A stretch of 64,000 nt of DNA from Ahniella sp. (GTDB taxonomy: Bacteria > Pseudomonadota > Gammaproteobacteria > Xanthomonadales > Ahniellaceae), in NCBI GenBank assembly GCA_016712105.1, contig JADJRU010000051.1, positions 327,025-391,024 of the forward strand, in the 5' to 3' direction. Every line of letters begins with the position of its first letter. Position 1 is the first letter of the stretch. The position numbers and the translations under genes were made by a program. Shown here in pieces: positions 63,049 to 64,000 of the stretch. The notes under the pieces are model-generated. The model made no database searches and was not told the DNA's origin. It worked only from the letters and a program-made list of their open reading frames with translations.

Positions 63049-64000
63049 ATGAGAAATGGTTTGCCTTGGCCCTCTTTCTGGGGGCAACTACGCCAGCCAC
63101 CGCAAGTAAGTAGTTCGGTGGAGTTTATCGGCGACGGGGTGACGTTTCGATCAGACCGAATCGGTTGAAATGGTGGAAGAGAAACTCTTCATCAGGATCG
63201 ACAAAGTCAAAGTCGACTATGTCTTCCAGAAACAACTCTGAGTCGGATGTGACGGGTGAGGAGTGATTTTCCCTTTGCCACCGGTTGCGGTTTGGGATGG
63301 AATTGGGTTCGGTCGATGAATCTCCTGAAGACCCGAACAAGCCCGACATCGTTGGCTTCACCGCGACGGTTGGCGGCAAGCCGGTCAGGTGACGATCGAC
63401 AAGATTGCCGTGATTGAAGAACCACGGGAGGAGAACCCGCCCGCTCGCGGGAACAATACGACACCCCGATTGCGACGCTGACTGCCGAGCTCAAGCGTTT
63501 TGGTCTGCCGCTCACGCTCGATTGGGAATCGATTGGCAAACGGCTGACGGCGCTGTCGCCAGAGGATCAGGCGGCATCAAGTCAGCCCAGGCTCGCCGAG
63601 TGATATGGAAGAGGAGGCGGGACAGGATGTTGAGCCGGAAGCCACGGGCAAGTGGTCGATCGTGACGCGTTACCACTGGACCCAGACGTTTCCGGCGAAT
63701 TGCCGGAAAGTGCAGGTCAGCCATTCCTATACCAACCGTCCGCCCGGAGGAGCTGTTCATGTGGACTCACCGCGCCCAGTACGAACGCGAATTGATCAGC
63801 CAATACTGTATCGATGAGGGGACATCGAGCATAGCGAAAAAAGCTGCAAGAAAGCCACTGGTGGCGACGAGTCGCAGCAGTACAGCATCTCATACAGAAT
63901 CGACTATATGTCTTGCGGACGGCGAACAGTTGAGGCGCGGGTCCAATCAGGGCATTCACCCTGACGCTGGACAAAGGAGACCCAGGAACATCATCTCGCT
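63049..64000 (+). CDS. DUF4424-like exported protein, 3'-partial at the window edge, many frame breaks
   Basis: The start MRNG... runs into a signal helix (FALALFLGATTPATA). Joined in-frame pieces match DUF4424 proteins: SSVEFIGDGVTF, ESVEMVEEKLFIRIDKVKVD, YVFQNNSESDVTGEVIFPLP, DKPDIVGFTATVGGKP-like text, LTAELKRFGLPLTLDWESIG, GKWSIVTRYHWTQTFPA, KVQVSHSYT and, near the edge, AFTLTLDKGDPG. At least six single-base shifts occur within 950 bases, while each piece keeps normal codons. The family is periplasmic, function unknown. The high density of breaks at the window end points to low-quality sequence. Confidence 0.7.

Overview
The window looks like chromosomal DNA of a high-GC gammaproteobacterium of the Xanthomonadales/Lysobacterales type (Rhodanobacteraceae-like). 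This is inferred from gene content and not from any marker search. Supporting signs are a nudE-cysQ-mazG operon, two ECF sigma/Ser-Thr kinase pairs, secreted proteases ending in a short GFE tail, and dispersed palindromes of the ATTCCC-N8-GGGAAT and CTTCTCCCG types. No rRNA, tRNA, insertion sequence or CRISPR array was recognised.

Layout. 1-850: left-edge remnant of a subtilisin-like protease, a terminator and a palindromic repeat block. 850-12,220: a polyamine locus. On the minus strand, in order of transcription, lie a gamma-glutamyl-GABA hydrolase, a gamma-glutamylputrescine synthetase-like enzyme, a class III aminotransferase, the PotFGHI importer, a broken succinate-semialdehyde dehydrogenase and a methyltransferase; a second glutamine-synthetase-like gene is divergent. 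Together they would import putrescine and carry it through GABA towards succinate. 12,270-17,700: the nudE-cysQ-mazG housekeeping operon, a small secreted protein, a membrane diguanylate cyclase, and an oxygen-related metallo-beta-lactamase-fold protein preceded by an FNR-like box. 17,890-25,170: a large secreted subtilase divergent from icmF (fused isobutyryl-CoA mutase). 25,200-32,600: two damaged copies of a DUF2058 gene bracket a PLD-nuclease/SF2-helicase/DUF3427 protein (possible phage defence) and a secreted repeat protein/zinc protease split by one frameshift. 32,600-40,800: a secreted protein with an IPTL-like C-terminal anchor, a truncated DUF3228 gene, Tat-exported enzymes, a RIO kinase, an odd pseudouridine synthase, and a Gram-negative sortase with an adjacent LPVTA-tailed substrate. 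40,950-48,440: a metallocarboxypeptidase, a nitroreductase, envelope proteins and ECF/kinase module 1. 49,000-51,300: two genes cut by an abnormal all-G/C stretch, plus a membrane protein. 51,340-56,450: gltX, zur, an AstE/AspA-family zinc hydrolase, an AmpD-like amidase and a SolA-like flavoenzyme. 57,700-60,800: ECF/kinase module 2. 60,900-64,000: a delta-60 repeat protein, a small membrane protein and a DUF4424 protein, all with many frame changes.

Data quality matters here. About twenty single-base frame breaks, mostly at runs of identical bases, an 18-base poly-C run and roughly 230 bases of pure G/C suggest that several 'pseudogenes' may be sequencing or assembly errors. The cleanest new biology is the sortase/LPVTA pair, the GFE tail shared by three secreted proteins, the two ECF43-like sigma/kinase modules and the PLD-helicase.
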